Shown here one piece after another: positions 36,818 through 45,978 of a stretch of DNA of 64,000 bases; within the stretch, counting starts at the first letter, position 1, and the number at the start of each line of letters is the position of its first letter. The stretch is taken from NCBI RefSeq assembly GCF_014197755.1, contig NZ_JACIGE010000005.1, positions 124,001 to 188,000 of the forward strand, given 5' to 3'. Source of the DNA: Rhodocyclus tenuis. Lineage in GTDB: Bacteria > Pseudomonadota > Gammaproteobacteria > Burkholderiales > Rhodocyclaceae. The notes below the pieces were generated by a model that saw nothing but the letters and a program-made list of their open reading frames with translations, ran no database searches and was not told the DNA's origin. A program made the translations under genes and the position numbers.

Positions 36818-38212
36818 ATGCCCCGTTCCGCTCCCCCGTCCGCCCTTGCCCAGTCTCCGAGCCCCGCCGCACCCGCGCGCTTTGCGCAAAGCTTCGCGAC
36901 GCTGCAGCAGCTTGCCGCCGATGCACTGGCGCACGCCAAGGCAAAGGGCAGTAGCGCCTGCGAAGTCGAGGTCTCGGAAGGTTTCGGCCAGTCGGCAACG
37001 GTGCGTCGCGGCGAGGTCGAGACGATCGAATACAACCGCGACAAGGGCATCGGCGTCACCGTCTACGTCGGCAAGCGGCGCGGCTCGGCGAGCACTTCGG
37101 ACTTCTCGCCGGAAGCACTGCGCCAGACCGTCGAGGCGGCACTCGACATCGCCCGCTTCACCGCCGAGGACGAGTTTTCCGGGCTGCCCGACGCCGAACT
37201 GCTGGCGCGCGCCGGCGCCGGCTTCGACCTTGACCTGCATCATCCCTGGGCGCTGCCGATCGAAGACGCCATCGCGCAGGCGCGGCGCTGCGAGGACGCC
37301 GCCTTCGCCGTCAGCAAGAAGATCAGCAACTCGGAGGGCGCCAGCGTGGCGACGCAGGAAGCGCAGTTCGTTCACGCCAACAGCCTCGGTTTCATGGGCG
37401 GTTACCCGACTTCGCGGCATTCGCTGTCGTGTTCGGTGATCGCCGGCAAGGGCAGCGCGATGCAGCGCGACGACTGGTATTCGACGGCGCGCGATGCGAG
37501 CGCGCTGGCTTCGCCCGAAGATATCGGTGCCACCGCTGCGCGACGCGCGCTGTCGCGGCTCGGCTCGCGGCGCATCGCCACGTGTTCGGCGCCGGTGCTG
37601 TTCGAGGCGCCGGTCGCCGCTTCGTTGCTCAACAGTTTTGTCCATGCGGCAAGCGGCAGCAGCCTCTATCGCCGCTCGACCTTCCTGCTCGACCGCCTCG
37701 GCAAGCGCGTTTTCTCTAAGAAGGTGAACATCAGCGAGCAGCCGCATCTGCGCGGCGCGCTGGCGAGTTCGCCGTTCGACAACGAGGGCGTGGCGACGCG
37801 CGCGCGCGATCTGGTGGTCGATGGCGTGCTGCAGGGCTGGTTCCTCAGCACCTACTCGGCGCGCAAGCTTGGCCTCGTCACCACCGGCAACGCTGGCGGC
37901 AGCCACAATCTGATCGTCGTTCCCGGCAAGCGCGACTTCAAGGGACTGCTGCGCAAGATGGATCGCGGCCTGCTCGTCACCGAACTGCTCGGCCAGGGGA
38001 TCAACTACGTCACCGGCGACTACTCGCGCGGCGCCGCCGGTTACTGGGTCGAAAACGGCGAGATCGTGCACGCCGTCGACGAGATCACCATCGCCGGCAA
38101 TCTGCGCGACATCTTCCGCAACATCGCCGCCGTCGGTAACGACGTCGTCGTGCGCGGATCGAAGCAGGTCGGCTCGCTGCTGATCGAGGAAATGAAGATC
38201 GCCGGCGACTGA
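36818..38212 (+). CDS. pmbA: Metalloprotease-related protein PmbA/TldE
   Basis: 464 residues. PmbA (TldE) partners TldD to degrade or mature peptides. Recognised features are the N-terminal EVSEGFGQSATVRRGEVETI, YNRDKGIGVTVYVGKRRGSAS, and the C-terminal TGNAGGSHNLIV and GQGINYVTGDYSRGAAGYWVENGEI. PmbA lacks the zinc-binding HExxxH of TldD, as here. The start at 36818 gives a short Pro/Ala-rich leader before the family core. A hairpin without T tract follows at 38225-38246. Confidence 0.95.
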   Translation: MPRSAPPSALAQSPSPAAPARFAQSFATLQQLAADALAHAKAKGSSACEVEVSEGFGQSATVRRGEVETIEYNRDKGIGVTVYVGKRRGSASTSDFSPEALRQTVEAALDIARFTAEDEFSGLPDAELLARAGAGFDLDLHHPWALPIEDAIAQARRCEDAAFAVSKKISNSEGASVATQEAQFVHANSLGFMGGYPTSRHSLSCSVIAGKGSAMQRDDWYSTARDASALASPEDIGATAARRALSRLGSRRIATCSAPVLFEAPVAASLLNSFVHAASGSSLYRRSTFLLDRLGKRVFSKKVNISEQPHLRGALASSPFDNEGVATRARDLVVDGVLQGWFLSTYSARKLGLVTTGNAGGSHNLIVVPGKRDFKGLLRKMDRGLLVTELLGQGINYVTGDYSRGAAGYWVENGEIVHAVDEITIAGNLRDIFRNIAAVGNDVVVRGSKQVGSLLIEEMKIAGD

Positions 38213-38224
38213 GCTGGCGCTCGG

Positions 38225-38246
38225 CTCCCGTCATTCGCGACGGGAG
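38225..38246 (+). terminator. Hairpin after pmbA, possible terminator
   Basis: CTCCCGTC and GACGGGAG form an 8-base stem with a 6-base loop, 12 bases after the stop codon. No T run follows, so termination would be weak or Rho-assisted. Confidence 0.35.
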
Positions 38247-38414
38247 GGGCATCGCCGCATGCGCTGCGCCGTGCGGCATTTCCGCGTCGCCGGTGGTGAG
38301 CTTCCACCGGCCAAAACAGGGGCCTTCGACACCTTGGTTTAGGCTTGCGTTCCCGGCATGAAAAAAGGCACTTGCGCGCTGCTGTCAGTGACGCTTTCTG
38401 CATGTTTTCCTTCG

Positions 38415-38420
38415 TATAAT
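38415..38420 (+). promoter_or_regulatory. Candidate -10 box of the TRAP binding-protein gene
   Basis: TATAAT matches the consensus exactly, 41 bases before the ATG, in an AT-richer patch. No good -35 lies at the usual distance. A strong ribosome site GAGGAG follows at about 38450. Confidence 0.4.
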
Positions 38421-38461
38421 CATCCAGCTGTCTGTTTGATCAACCCACGAGGAGACAAAGC

Positions 38462-39544
38462 ATGGAAAGACGTTCCTTTCTGAAAAAGACCGGTGTCGGG
38501 CTGGCGGCCGGCGCGATGGCAATGCCGGCGATTGCGCAAACCGCGCCGAGCATCAAATGGCGTTTGACCTCAGGCTTCCCGAAGAGCCTCGACACCATTT
38601 ACGGCGGCGCCGAAGTGCTGGCCAAGAGGGTCAAGGAGCTCACCGGCGGCAAGTTCCAGATCCAGGTTTTTGCCGCGGGCGAACTCGTCCCCGGTGGCGG
38701 CGCCGCTTTCGACGCGGTGCAGGCCGGCACCGTCGAGTGCTGCCACACCTGTTCCTATTACTCGTTCGGCAAGGAGCCGACTTTCGCCATCGGCACGGCG
38801 CTGCCGTTCGGCATGGACTTCCGGCAGACCAACGCCTGGCTCTATTACGGCAACGGCCAGAAGCTGCTCGACGAGTTCTATGCCAATTACGGCGTTCAGT
38901 CCTTCCCCGGTGGCAATACCGGCGTCCAGATGGGTGGCTGGTATCGCAAGGAAATCAAAACACTGGCCGATATCAACGGACTCAAGTTCCGCGTTGCCGG
39001 TCTGGCCGGCAAGGTGTGGGCGAAGCTCGGTGCGGTGCCGCAGCAGATCCCCGGCGGCGACATCTATCCGTCTCTGGAAAAAGGCACGATTGACGCCGCC
39101 GAATGGGTCGGCCCCTACGACGACGAAAAGCTCGGCTTCTACAAGGTGGCCAAAAACTACTACTACCCGGGCTGGTGGGAGCCGGGTCCGGTGATCCACT
39201 TCTTCGTCGCCAAGAAGGAATGGGACAAGTTGCCCCCCGAGTACAAGGCAGCGTTCGAGGCGGCGGCGGCCGAGGCCAACGTGAACATGATGGCCGAGTA
39301 CGACCACAAGAACCCGGCCGCACTGTCGCGCCTGCTCGGCAACGACGTCAAGGTGCGCAAGTTCAGTCCGGAAATCCTCGACGCGGCGCGCAAGGCGGCG
39401 TTCGAGGTCTATGCCGAGGAGTCGGCGAAGAGCCCGGCGTTCAAGAAGATATCGGAGGACTACTTCAAGTACGCCAAGGTGCAGAACGCCTGGTTCAGCG
39501 TCGCCGAGGCGTCGATGGCGCAGTATCTGCACGCAGCAAAATAG
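38462..39544 (+). CDS. TRAP transporter solute-binding protein (DctP/TakP-like)
   Basis: 360 residues. The N-terminus MERRSFLKKTGVGLAAGAMA carries a Tat-type twin arginine and a hydrophobic core ending in AIAQ, so the protein is exported. The mature chain has the DctP fold, with WRLTSGFPKSLDTIYGGAEV, FRVAGLAGKVWAKLGAVPQQ (the substrate-binding arginine) and GDIYPSLEKGTIDAAEWVG. The latter resembles TakP proteins that bind keto acids or other organic acids. The permease genes lie 6.4 kb away on the other strand. A strong terminator follows. Confidence 0.92.
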   Translation: MERRSFLKKTGVGLAAGAMAMPAIAQTAPSIKWRLTSGFPKSLDTIYGGAEVLAKRVKELTGGKFQIQVFAAGELVPGGGAAFDAVQAGTVECCHTCSYYSFGKEPTFAIGTALPFGMDFRQTNAWLYYGNGQKLLDEFYANYGVQSFPGGNTGVQMGGWYRKEIKTLADINGLKFRVAGLAGKVWAKLGAVPQQIPGGDIYPSLEKGTIDAAEWVGPYDDEKLGFYKVAKNYYYPGWWEPGPVIHFFVAKKEWDKLPPEYKAAFEAAAAEANVNMMAEYDHKNPAALSRLLGNDVKVRKFSPEILDAARKAAFEVYAEESAKSPAFKKISEDYFKYAKVQNAWFSVAEASMAQYLHAAK

Positions 39545-39616
39545 CCGGACCGAAGCATCGTCGGTCGCTGCGCACACGCGCCGCGACTGATGAAACCTCG
39601 ATAGGCGAAAGGTAAT

Positions 39617-39646
39617 AGGCCACGGAGCAATCCGTGGCCTTTTTTC
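39617..39646 (+). terminator. Rho-independent terminator after the TRAP binding-protein gene
   Basis: AGGCCACGGA and TCCGTGGCCT form a perfect 10-base stem around GCAA, followed by TTTTTC. It separates the binding-protein gene from the TonB receptor gene. Confidence 0.93.
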
Positions 39647-39814
39647 TTGCTGGACGGCGACCGCTCCGCGCATTCACAATGCTCGCTGTCGGCAGTAGCA
39701 AGCCAAAAAATGTAAAAACTCATTGCTTTGGCTGTTGCATGCAGCGCGTCAGCGTGCCTGCCGGACAAGAATAAAATTGGGCGCCCGGCAAGAGGCGCTC
39801 TGGGAGGTAATGGT

Positions 39815-42220
39815 TTGCAAGACGTGGATTTACAAAGCAACCTTCCCGGCGGGGCTCGGTGCCGTCGGCACCTGCGGTCGGCGCACGCCGTGTTTCGGGT
39901 ACGTGTTCTGCCTGCGCTCGTCTACGGCGTGCTGGCGGGCGGTTTTGCTGCGCTCGCCAGCGCGCAGGATGCGTCTCCGTCCGATGTCATCGAGGTGCGC
40001 GCAAGTGCTGACGGCGAGGGGCTTTTCCATCCCGACGACAGCCCGGTGGCGCATAGTTCGATCGGCCGGGCGGCGATCGAGCAGCGCAGCTCGCTCAGCA
40101 ATCCCTTCCAGTTGCTCGATCTGTTGCCTGGCGTCAACACCTTCAGCCCGGACGCCGGCGGCCTCTTCGGCAGTAATTTGCGCGTGCGCGGCTTCAGTGG
40201 CGAGCAGTTGGGCGTCACCCTCGACGGTGTGCCGATGAATGATCCGGGCAACTTCGCGGTTTATCCGCATGAGATGACCGACCCGGAAAACCTGCAGGAA
40301 ATTTTCATCAACCAGGGCTCGTCGGCCACCGACTCGCCGATCGTCAATGCGCTCGGCGGCAGCGTCGGCATGATCACGGCGCCGCCGGCCGATCAGTCGC
40401 GCTTGCGTGTGCAGCAGACGTTCGGCTCGTACAACGCGCACAAGACCTTCGTCCGCGCCGATACCGGCTTGTTCGCCGACGGCCGCGCCAAGGCTTTCAT
40501 CTCGTATTCGTTGGCCGAAGCCGACAAGTGGAAGGGTGACGGCCAGGCAAGGCGCGAACACGTCGACTTCAAGGGCGTTCTCAATCTCGCGCCGGGCAAC
40601 AGCGTCACCGCCGGCTTTCTGTGGAACAGGATCGACAACCATAATCTGCGCAGCCTGACGCTGGCGCAGATCGACAGCCTCGGCCGCAATGCCGATTTCG
40701 GCACGACGCTGCCGCAGCATCTGCCGCCGGTCAATGGCCTCCCCCCCCAAGAGGAAAGCGCTCCGAGCGATGGCTATTACGGTTTCAACAAGAACCGCTT
40801 CGAAAACAGCCTCGCCTCGCTGAAGGGCTCGTTCCAGCTGGCGCCGGCACTGCGTCTCGATGTCGAGCCTTATTTCTGGTACGGGCGCGGTTATGGTGGC
40901 AACCAGCTGCGGACACTGAGCGAAGGCCTGAGCGGGAATGCCTTGCATGGCGGCGTTGCTGACATCAACGGTGACGGAGATCGAAACGACAAGCTGCTGG
41001 TTTTCAGCAGCGATGTGATCGAGACCAAGCGACCGGGAGTGACGCTGCGTCTCAGCGCGCAGTTAAACAATCACCGACTGATGAGCGGTTACTGGTATGA
41101 CCGTGCACGCGAACGCAGGACGCGCCCGGCAATGGCTTTCGACAGCGCCGGCAATGTTGCCGACCCGTGGCTGAAGGATTCCTCGGACTTCCTGAAAAAC
41201 CAGGACGGGAGCACTTATCAGGGGCGCGACTGGCTGACGGTGAGCACCAGCCAGTCGGTCTTCCTGCAGGACAACATCGCCCTGCTCGACGACCGGCTGA
41301 ATGTGCAGCTGGGAATCCGCCGGCTGAGCATCCGGCGCGATTTTCACAACTATGCCAACGCCTCGTCGAGCGGCGCTGTCGATTACGATACCGGCGGCTC
41401 CTTTGCGAAGACGCTGCCCAGCTTGTCGGTCCTGTACAAGCTGGATCAGGCGCAACAGCTCTTCTTCAACGTTGCCGGGAATTTCAGCGCGCCGAGCTAC
41501 CGTATCTACAGTGATTTGTTCAATGGCAGCGGACTCAAGCCGGTGAACGTCACGGCCGAGAGTTCGACCAACTGGGATCTCGGCTATCGCTACGCCGGCG
41601 AGAAATTCAGCGCTTCGGGATCGCTGTTTTTCATCGATTACCGCAACCGCATCGCTTCTTCCTATGATCCGGTCGCCGGACTTCCCGGGACCGAGTACAA
41701 CGTCGGCGATTCGACGACGCGCGGCGTTGAAGTGGAGTCAGCCTGGCGCGTTATGCCGAGCTGGAGCCTCTACGGTTCGCTGAGCTATACGCGCAGCCGC
41801 ATGAACGACGACCTGCGCACGGCAGCCAGTACCTGGGAAGCGACTGCCGGCAAGGAGTTTCCGGATACACCCAACTGGCTGGCCGGCATCTCGCTGCGAT
41901 ACCAGCAAGGGCCGTGGACCGCCGGCATCTCGGCCAAGTACACCGGCGCCCGCTACGCCACGCTGGTCAATGACCAGTCGATCGGCGGCTTTACGCTGGT
42001 CAACGTCGATGCCAGCTACCGTCTGCCGCCGACCGCCTTCTTCCGCAAGCCGTCGCTGCGCCTGAACATCTACAACCTGTTCAATACCGATGCGCTGTAT
42101 CTGAACGCGAGCAGCGGCTCGACTTTCACCACACGCGCCGAGGGCGCGGGCGGTCAGTCTCCCGTCTATTACGTTGGCGCGCCGCGAACGCTCGGCCTCA
42201 CGATTGCCTCGGATTTCTGA
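39815..42220 (+). CDS. TonB-dependent outer-membrane receptor
   Basis: 801 residues from the TTG at 39815. Evidence for TTG: GGGAGG at 39802-39807 is 7 bases upstream; the ATG at 39810 is only 2 bases from it and in the wrong frame. The signal peptide has a basic lead (CRRHLRSAHAVFRVRV) and a hydrophobic core ending ALASAQ. The plug domain shows LLDLLPGVNTFSPDAGG, VRGFSGEQLGVTLDGVPMND and ALGGSVGMIT; the barrel ends GLTIASDF with the terminal Phe needed for membrane insertion. A short TonB-box-like region is near SPSDVIEV. The substrate cannot be told. It overlaps the region just before the hybrid kinase. Confidence 0.9.
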   Translation: MQDVDLQSNLPGGARCRRHLRSAHAVFRVRVLPALVYGVLAGGFAALASAQDASPSDVIEVRASADGEGLFHPDDSPVAHSSIGRAAIEQRSSLSNPFQLLDLLPGVNTFSPDAGGLFGSNLRVRGFSGEQLGVTLDGVPMNDPGNFAVYPHEMTDPENLQEIFINQGSSATDSPIVNALGGSVGMITAPPADQSRLRVQQTFGSYNAHKTFVRADTGLFADGRAKAFISYSLAEADKWKGDGQARREHVDFKGVLNLAPGNSVTAGFLWNRIDNHNLRSLTLAQIDSLGRNADFGTTLPQHLPPVNGLPPQEESAPSDGYYGFNKNRFENSLASLKGSFQLAPALRLDVEPYFWYGRGYGGNQLRTLSEGLSGNALHGGVADINGDGDRNDKLLVFSSDVIETKRPGVTLRLSAQLNNHRLMSGYWYDRARERRTRPAMAFDSAGNVADPWLKDSSDFLKNQDGSTYQGRDWLTVSTSQSVFLQDNIALLDDRLNVQLGIRRLSIRRDFHNYANASSSGAVDYDTGGSFAKTLPSLSVLYKLDQAQQLFFNVAGNFSAPSYRIYSDLFNGSGLKPVNVTAESSTNWDLGYRYAGEKFSASGSLFFIDYRNRIASSYDPVAGLPGTEYNVGDSTTRGVEVESAWRVMPSWSLYGSLSYTRSRMNDDLRTAASTWEATAGKEFPDTPNWLAGISLRYQQGPWTAGISAKYTGARYATLVNDQSIGGFTLVNVDASYRLPPTAFFRKPSLRLNIYNLFNTDALYLNASSGSTFTTRAEGAGGQSPVYYVGAPRTLGLTIASDF

Positions 42221-42317
42221 ACGCATGCGGGAGTCCGGCACTGCCAGGCTGCATGGCCAACGCTTCGCAAAGCCGCCACGGTGGCCCTCGATCCCCGCGC
42301 GCGTCGTGCCGGCAGCA

Positions 42318-45300
42318 ATGCACCGCGGGCACAGCATGTGCCAGTGTCTTCTTGCCTGTGTCTTGCTCGGTTTCGGCACGCTCTTTCACTCCGCTACGGT
42401 GTCGGCAGAGCAGCCTCCTCGCTTGTATTTCGATGCCGTTGCCAGCCTGAGTGGTGAGGCTCCCCTGGCATTTTTGCAGGACCGACAGGGTTTCATCTGG
42501 TTGGCGGGAAGCACCGGTGTTTTCCGTCACGATGGTTATCGTTCAGTCCTCTACCAAAACGATGCATCGGTACCGGGCAGCCTTCCTGATGACTGGGTTA
42601 CGGCACTGTTCGAGGATAGGGATGGCCACGTTTGGGCCGCAACGCATAACGGTATCGCCCGTTTTGACAAGCAGACCGGGCGTTTCAGCCGTCTTGCGCC
42701 GCCGCCGGATGCCGACGGAAGCAGGCAAAACCTGCTTACCAAAGCCATCGTTGGTGATGGCGGCGGTGGCCTTTGGCTCGCGACGCGTGGCGGTTTGTGG
42801 CACTTCGACCTTGAAACCAGCGAGTTCCGCGCTTACCGGCACGACGAGAGCAGGCCGGATAGCCTCGGTAGCGATAATGTTTCCGTGTTGGCGCGAGACT
42901 CGCGAGGAGGCTTGTGGGTGGGTAACTGGCCCACGGGACTGTCTTACCTGGCCAATGGCAGCAAGACTTTTCGGCACTATCAGCTTGATTCCGATACCGA
43001 CGCAAAACGGAACCCGAGCAATCCGCGCGCCCTGCTTTTCGATAGCCGGCAGCGACTGTGGGTCGGAACCGACACCAGCGTCTTCCTCTGGCATGACGGG
43101 ACGCCCTGGGCAGAGCGCAGGCGCGTTTCTTTACCGTCTGAGCGTGCAGAAGTTCGTGTTTACAACATCTACGAGGACCCGTTCGGGCAAGTATGGGTTT
43201 GCAGCGATGTCGGCTTACTGCGTTGGGATGAGACGCGCCAGAAACTTCTGGCTTACTCGCATCAAGTCGGTGATGCGCACAGTCTGCCGGCTAACATCGT
43301 CTCGACCGTTCTGGTTGATCGCAGTCGGACACTGTGGGTTGGCACCAACGGTGCCGGCGTCAGCCGCAGCGATCTCGCCGACCACGGAATCGAGCAGATC
43401 AAACCGGAGATCATCGCTCCGGAAAACTTCAAGGCGTGGAACTTTGTCTCGAGTTTTGCCGAAGACGGCCAAGGCAATATCTGGCTCGGTGGTTCAGGCG
43501 GACTGGCGCTGGTCAATCTGGCGGAACGCAAGCTGTTGCGCAGCATCCAGAACAGACCAGGCCTGGATACGGGCCTCGGCAGCAACAAGATTCAGCATCT
43601 CTATCAGCAGCCTGGCGGACCGCTCTGGATCGCTACCGGCAATGGATTGGGGCGGCTTGATCCTGTTTCAGGTCGTCTGCAAACCCGATATTTCGCCGGG
43701 TCGGGCAATAATTCGATCAATGCCATCGCTCCGGGGCGCGACGGTGTGCTCTGGCTCGCTACCGCGGGTGGCCTGATCCGCTATTCAATCAGTAGCGGCG
43801 CAACGCAGTATTTCAGTCACGACCCTATGCATCCCGGCAGTCTGGGGCCAGGGGCAAATTCATGCGTGCTGGAAGATCGTGCCGGCAATCTCTGGGTGGG
43901 CGGCGGATATCAAGCCGGTGCGCGCGGACTGTACCTTCTGCGTGCGGGAAGCCGCGATTTCGTGCACTTGCGCCACAATTCCGGCGACAGTTCCAGCTTG
44001 CGTAGTGACATTGTCAGCAGTATCCGCGAAGACGTGCATGGTGATATCTGGCTTGGTACATCAGCCGGTCTGAGCCGGGCAAACTGGGCGCCGGACGGAA
44101 CTGTCCGTTTCGAGCGCTTTGAGCCACACGCCCGGGTGGTGTCCGTACTGACCGACCTCGCCAACAACATCTGGACGCGCAACGCCAAGGGTTTGTCCAG
44201 ACTGGATCCGGTCCGTGGAGAAACGGCGAGTTTCACGATATTCAGAGGGATGTCGGAGGGCTTGCGCGATGAGGGGGCTAATTTCCGCGGCAAGGACGGG
44301 ACACTGTATTTCGGCAGCCTGCACGGAGTCACTGTCGTGCGCCCGGACGAGGTGAGGCAGAACACCATTCCGCCGCAGATCGCCATCACCAACATCAGCG
44401 TCTTCAACAAGTCCTTGCTGGAGTGGCCAGAAAGCGAAGACATCAAACTCGCCGGCTCGGTCACCGAGCCGCAGCACCTGCAGTTGTCGTGGAAGTCGTC
44501 GGTCTTTTCGCTGGAGTTTTCGGCCTTGCACTTCGCCGATCCGGCGCGCAACCGTTTTGTCTATCGCCTCGACGGGTTCGACAAGGACTGGCAGGAGACG
44601 AGCGCCGACAACCGGGTTGCCTCCTACACCAACCTCGATCCGGGCGAGTACGTCTTTCGCGTCAAGGCCGCCAACAGTAACGGGATCTGGAGCGAGAACG
44701 AGATCCGCTTGCCGATCACCATCACGCCGCCGTTTTGGAGTACCAATCTGTTCCGGGTGGCGCTGCTGCTCCTTGCGCTGTTGCTCGTTGTCTTCCTCTA
44801 CCGCTGGCGGGTGCGCCAACTGACCGCCGACCAGGCGCATCTCGAGGCGCTGGTTGAAGAGCGCACCCGGCAACTGGTCGACAAGGAGCGCGCCAAGACG
44901 CGCTTCCTGGCCTCGGCCAGCCATGACTTGCGCCAGCCGATCCAGGCGATCACGCTGTTCATCGGCGCTTTGCGTCATGGCGGCCTGCAGGAAGGGCAGT
45001 CGAGTCTGGTCGGGCGTCTGGAAGCGGCGGTCGAGGCACTGCGCGGCTTGCTTGATGCGCTGCTCGATGTCTCCAAGCTCGATGCCGGGGTGATCACTCC
45101 GCTCTGTGCGTCGTTCTCGCTGCATCGCCTGATGGAAGAGATCACGCTTGATCTGAGTCCGCTGGCACTCGACAAGGGCTTGCGCTTCAAGCTGTTCTGC
45201 CCGCAGCGCGAAATCATGCTGAACAGCGATCCGCAACTGCTCAAGATGGTGTTGCGCAACCTGATCGCCAACGCCATCAATTACACCGAGCGCGGCGGTT

Positions 45301-45971
45301 TGCTGTTTGCCGCGCGTCTGCGCCAGGGCAAGGTCTGCATCCAGGTGTGGGATACCGGAATCGGTATCAGCGACAGCGAGCGCGGCAGGATTTTCGAGGA
45401 GTTCTACCAGGTTGCCAATCCGCAGCGCGATCGCGCCAAGGGTCTCGGCCTCGGCTTGTCGATCGTCAAGCGCATCCTCGCCTTGCTCAAACTGCCGATT
45501 GTCTGTCGCTCGCGCCTCGGACGCGGCACGCTGTTCGAAATCGTGGCCCCGGTTGGCAATTCTTCTGAACTGCCGGCGCCGGGCTGCACGCCGCCGGCAA
45601 AGATCGATCTGGCGTCTTTTGCCGGTAAGACTTTTGTCGTGGTCGAAGACGATCTGCTGGCGGCGAACGGATTGTTGTGTTCCCTGCAGGCGATCGGCGC
45701 CGAGGTTATTGCCTATCCTTCTGCAGAGATCGCGCTGGCCGACCGGGACCGGGTTTACGAAGGCGACTACTACGTTTCCGATTTCCGCCTGCCCGGTTCG
45801 GTTTCCGGCATCGACTTCCTGAACGATATCCGCATGCGGCGCGCGGCGCCCTGTGTGCTGGTCACCGGCGATACCTCGACCGGGTTCATCGAGGCCGCGC
45901 ACCGCTCAGGACTGCCGGTTCTCTTCAAACCGGTAGCCCTTGAGCAGTTGCTGACCAGTCTGTCGGGCTGA
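42318..45971 (+). CDS. Hybrid sensor histidine kinase with Reg_prop propeller and receiver domain
   Basis: About 1217 residues. A signal peptide (CQCLLACVLLGFGTLFHSA) leads to roughly a dozen propeller repeats of the type DRQGFIWLAGSTGVFRHDG, then a Y_Y_Y domain, one membrane helix (about 815-835) and a HisKA domain with H869 in ASASHDLRQPIQAI. The ATPase domain has NLIANAINYTE, DTGIGIS and GLGLGLSIVKR. A C-terminal receiver has ED(D), D1155 in VSDFRLPG and K in FKPV. There is no DNA-binding domain, so output must pass to another protein or the receiver tunes the kinase. Start choice is uncertain (42318 or 42336). It probably senses a periplasmic ligand linked to the TonB or TRAP genes. Confidence 0.9.
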   Translation: MHRGHSMCQCLLACVLLGFGTLFHSATVSAEQPPRLYFDAVASLSGEAPLAFLQDRQGFIWLAGSTGVFRHDGYRSVLYQNDASVPGSLPDDWVTALFEDRDGHVWAATHNGIARFDKQTGRFSRLAPPPDADGSRQNLLTKAIVGDGGGGLWLATRGGLWHFDLETSEFRAYRHDESRPDSLGSDNVSVLARDSRGGLWVGNWPTGLSYLANGSKTFRHYQLDSDTDAKRNPSNPRALLFDSRQRLWVGTDTSVFLWHDGTPWAERRRVSLPSERAEVRVYNIYEDPFGQVWVCSDVGLLRWDETRQKLLAYSHQVGDAHSLPANIVSTVLVDRSRTLWVGTNGAGVSRSDLADHGIEQIKPEIIAPENFKAWNFVSSFAEDGQGNIWLGGSGGLALVNLAERKLLRSIQNRPGLDTGLGSNKIQHLYQQPGGPLWIATGNGLGRLDPVSGRLQTRYFAGSGNNSINAIAPGRDGVLWLATAGGLIRYSISSGATQYFSHDPMHPGSLGPGANSCVLEDRAGNLWVGGGYQAGARGLYLLRAGSRDFVHLRHNSGDSSSLRSDIVSSIREDVHGDIWLGTSAGLSRANWAPDGTVRFERFEPHARVVSVLTDLANNIWTRNAKGLSRLDPVRGETASFTIFRGMSEGLRDEGANFRGKDGTLYFGSLHGVTVVRPDEVRQNTIPPQIAITNISVFNKSLLEWPESEDIKLAGSVTEPQHLQLSWKSSVFSLEFSALHFADPARNRFVYRLDGFDKDWQETSADNRVASYTNLDPGEYVFRVKAANSNGIWSENEIRLPITITPPFWSTNLFRVALLLLALLLVVFLYRWRVRQLTADQAHLEALVEERTRQLVDKERAKTRFLASASHDLRQPIQAITLFIGALRHGGLQEGQSSLVGRLEAAVEALRGLLDALLDVSKLDAGVITPLCASFSLHRLMEEITLDLSPLALDKGLRFKLFCPQREIMLNSDPQLLKMVLRNLIANAINYTERGGLLFAARLRQGKVCIQVWDTGIGISDSERGRIFEEFYQVANPQRDRAKGLGLGLSIVKRILALLKLPIVCRSRLGRGTLFEIVAPVGNSSELPAPGCTPPAKIDLASFAGKTFVVVEDDLLAANGLLCSLQAIGAEVIAYPSAEIALADRDRVYEGDYYVSDFRLPGSVSGIDFLNDIRMRRAAPCVLVTGDTSTGFIEAAHRSGLPVLFKPVALEQLLTSLSG

Positions 45972-45978
45972 GTGCGCC

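Noticed and set aside
39723-40238. N-terminal frameshift in the TonB receptor (ATG at 39810 followed by a second frame)
   Set aside because: The ATG is only 2 bases from the ribosome site, while an in-frame TTG at 39815 has ideal spacing and gives a proper signal peptide.
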